Source: an uncultured Collinsella sp. (GTDB taxonomy: Bacteria > Actinomycetota > Coriobacteriia > Coriobacteriales > Coriobacteriaceae). Taken from it: a DNA stretch of 13,880 bases. The notes below the pieces were generated by a model. The model was not told the DNA's origin, searched no databases, and saw only the letters and a program-made list of their open reading frames with translations. The stretch lies in NCBI GenBank assembly GCA_902494565.1, contig CABUTN010000043.1, positions 1 through 13,880 of the forward strand, written 5' to 3'. The position numbers and the translations under genes are program-made. Position 1 is the first letter of the stretch. Each line of letters opens with the position of its first letter. Shown here one piece after another: positions 12,909-13,880 of this stretch.

Positions 12909-13880
12909 TTACCCATAGATGCGCTGGGGCTGTTCTTCGCCCTTTACGGAGGCTTCGGTCACGACGACCTTGGAAACGCCTTCCTCGCTGGGCAGGTCGA
13001 ACATCGTCTGCTGCAGCACGTCCTCGCAGATAGAGCGCAGGCCGCGGGCGCCGGTCTTGCGGGCGAGCGCCATGCGGGCGATCTCGTGCAGGGCCGTGTC
13101 CTCAAACTCAAGCTCAACGTCCTCGAGCTGGAACATCTTACGGTACTGGCGCACCACGGCGTTCTTGGGCTCGGTCAGAATCGACACCAGGTCGTCCTCG
13201 TCGAGCGCCTGCGTCTGGGTGACGACGGGCGTACGTCCCACGAACTCGGGGATCATGCCAAAGGCGTTGAGGTCCTGCGGGAGCACCTGACGCAGCAGGT
13301 CGTTCTCGTCGACCGAGGTGGGGCCGGCGATCTCGGAGTTAAAGCCCACGCCCTTGTTGCCCACGCGATCGGCGATGATCTTGTCCAGACCCACAAAGGC
13401 ACCACCGCAGATGAACAGGATGTTGGTCGTATCGATCTGCAGCAGCTCCTGCTGGGGATGCTTGCGGCCGCCGGTGGGCGGAACGCTGGCCACCGTGCCC
13501 TCAAGAATCTTAAGCAGCGCCTGCTGAACGCCCTCGCCCGAGACATCGCGGGTGATGGAGAGGTTCTCGGCCTTGCGGGCGATCTTGTCGATCTCGTCCA
13601 CGTAGATAATGCCCACCTGTGCGCGCTCAATATCGCCATCGGCGGCGTTGATGAGCTTGAGCAGGATGTTCTCCACGTCCTCGCCCACGTATCCCGCCTC
13701 GGTGAGCGTGGTGGCGTCAGCGATGGCGAAGGGCACCTTCAGCGTGCGGGCCAGCGTCTGGGCCAGAAGCGTCTTGCCCGAGCCGGTGGGGCCGATGAGC
13801 ATGATGTTCGACTTGGCCAGCTCCACGTCGCCCTCCTGGGCGGCGGCGCCCATGGAGATGCGCTTGTAGTGGTTGTAGAC
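12909..13880 (-). CDS. clpX: ATP-dependent Clp protease ATP-binding subunit ClpX (5' end outside window)
   Basis: The frame is open to the window edge, where it reads VYNHYKRIS and then MGAAAQEG; the ATG at 13853 is internal. About 100 N-terminal residues, including the usual C4 zinc domain, are missing. The visible 323 residues contain Walker A GPTGSGKT (visible residues 30-37), the pore-1 loop GYVGEDVENIL, Walker B IIYVDEIDKIAR, the RKHPQQE loop, IPEFVGRTPV and the sensor-2 region KTGARGLRSICEDVL. ClpX is a hexameric AAA+ unfoldase that feeds tagged substrates to ClpP in the cytoplasm. The C-terminus ends normally. The minus-strand order clpX, valS, folC is shared with mycobacteria. Confidence 0.96.
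   Translation of the reverse strand, partial: VYNHYKRISMGAAAQEGDVELAKSNIMLIGPTGSGKTLLAQTLARTLKVPFAIADATTLTEAGYVGEDVENILLKLINAADGDIERAQVGIIYVDEIDKIARKAENLSITRDVSGEGVQQALLKILEGTVASVPPTGGRKHPQQELLQIDTTNILFICGGAFVGLDKIIADRVGNKGVGFNSEIAGPTSVDENDLLRQVLPQDLNAFGMIPEFVGRTPVVTQTQALDEDDLVSILTEPKNAVVRQYRKMFQLEDVELEFEDTALHEIARMALARKTGARGLRSICEDVLQQTMFDLPSEEGVSKVVVTEASVKGEEQPQRIYG

Overview
The window is about 60% G+C and reads as chromosomal DNA of a Gram-positive anaerobe. A Coriobacteriia member close to Collinsella is my best guess. That rests on three things: the gene order clpX-valS-folC, shared with Actinobacteria; an anaerobic glycerol-3-phosphate-type oxidoreductase cluster with a DUF1667 protein; and gaps packed with palindromes. 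The taxon is inference; there is no rRNA or marker search behind it.

Layout. Positions 1-270 hold hairpins and two terminators. thrS (271-2034, minus) follows with its own promoter at about 2105-2132. A small membrane protein with two zinc ribbons lies at 2260-2691 (minus). The 484-bp gap 2692-3175 carries six 15-bp sites in alternating orientation at a 40-bp pitch, another hairpin, and a palindrome just ahead of a plus-strand operon. That operon (3176-6405) has three tightly packed genes: an FAD oxidoreductase with a BFD-type [2Fe-2S] domain, an FAD/NAD(P) disulfide-reductase-fold protein, and a Cys-rich DUF1667 protein. An M24 metallopeptidase gene (6889-7977, plus) is bracketed by palindrome-filled gaps. 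On the minus strand folC (8303-9646), valS (9927-12623) and the 5'-truncated clpX (12909-13880) are transcribed in the order clpX, valS, folC.

How the genes relate. thrS and valS charge tRNA, folC makes folate polyglutamate and clpX is the ClpP unfoldase: ordinary housekeeping. The three-gene redox operon probably oxidises glycerol-3-phosphate or a similar 2-hydroxy substrate and passes electrons on without a membrane anchor of the GlpC kind.

The unusual material is between genes. Two unrelated hairpin families follow one rule: a conserved core sits inside long, near-perfect inverted arms whose sequence differs completely from copy to copy. One family (102-nt core, about 30-nt arms, 6573-6732 and 8109-8270) brackets the peptidase gene. 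The other (about 61-63-nt core, 15-25-bp arms, 9807-9907 and 12644-12756) brackets valS in opposite orientations. A second type of palindrome (constant 19-20-bp arms, variable loop) lies about 42 bp before each element of the first family, so a roughly 265-bp composite occurs twice. I found no gene in the window that would mobilise these elements.
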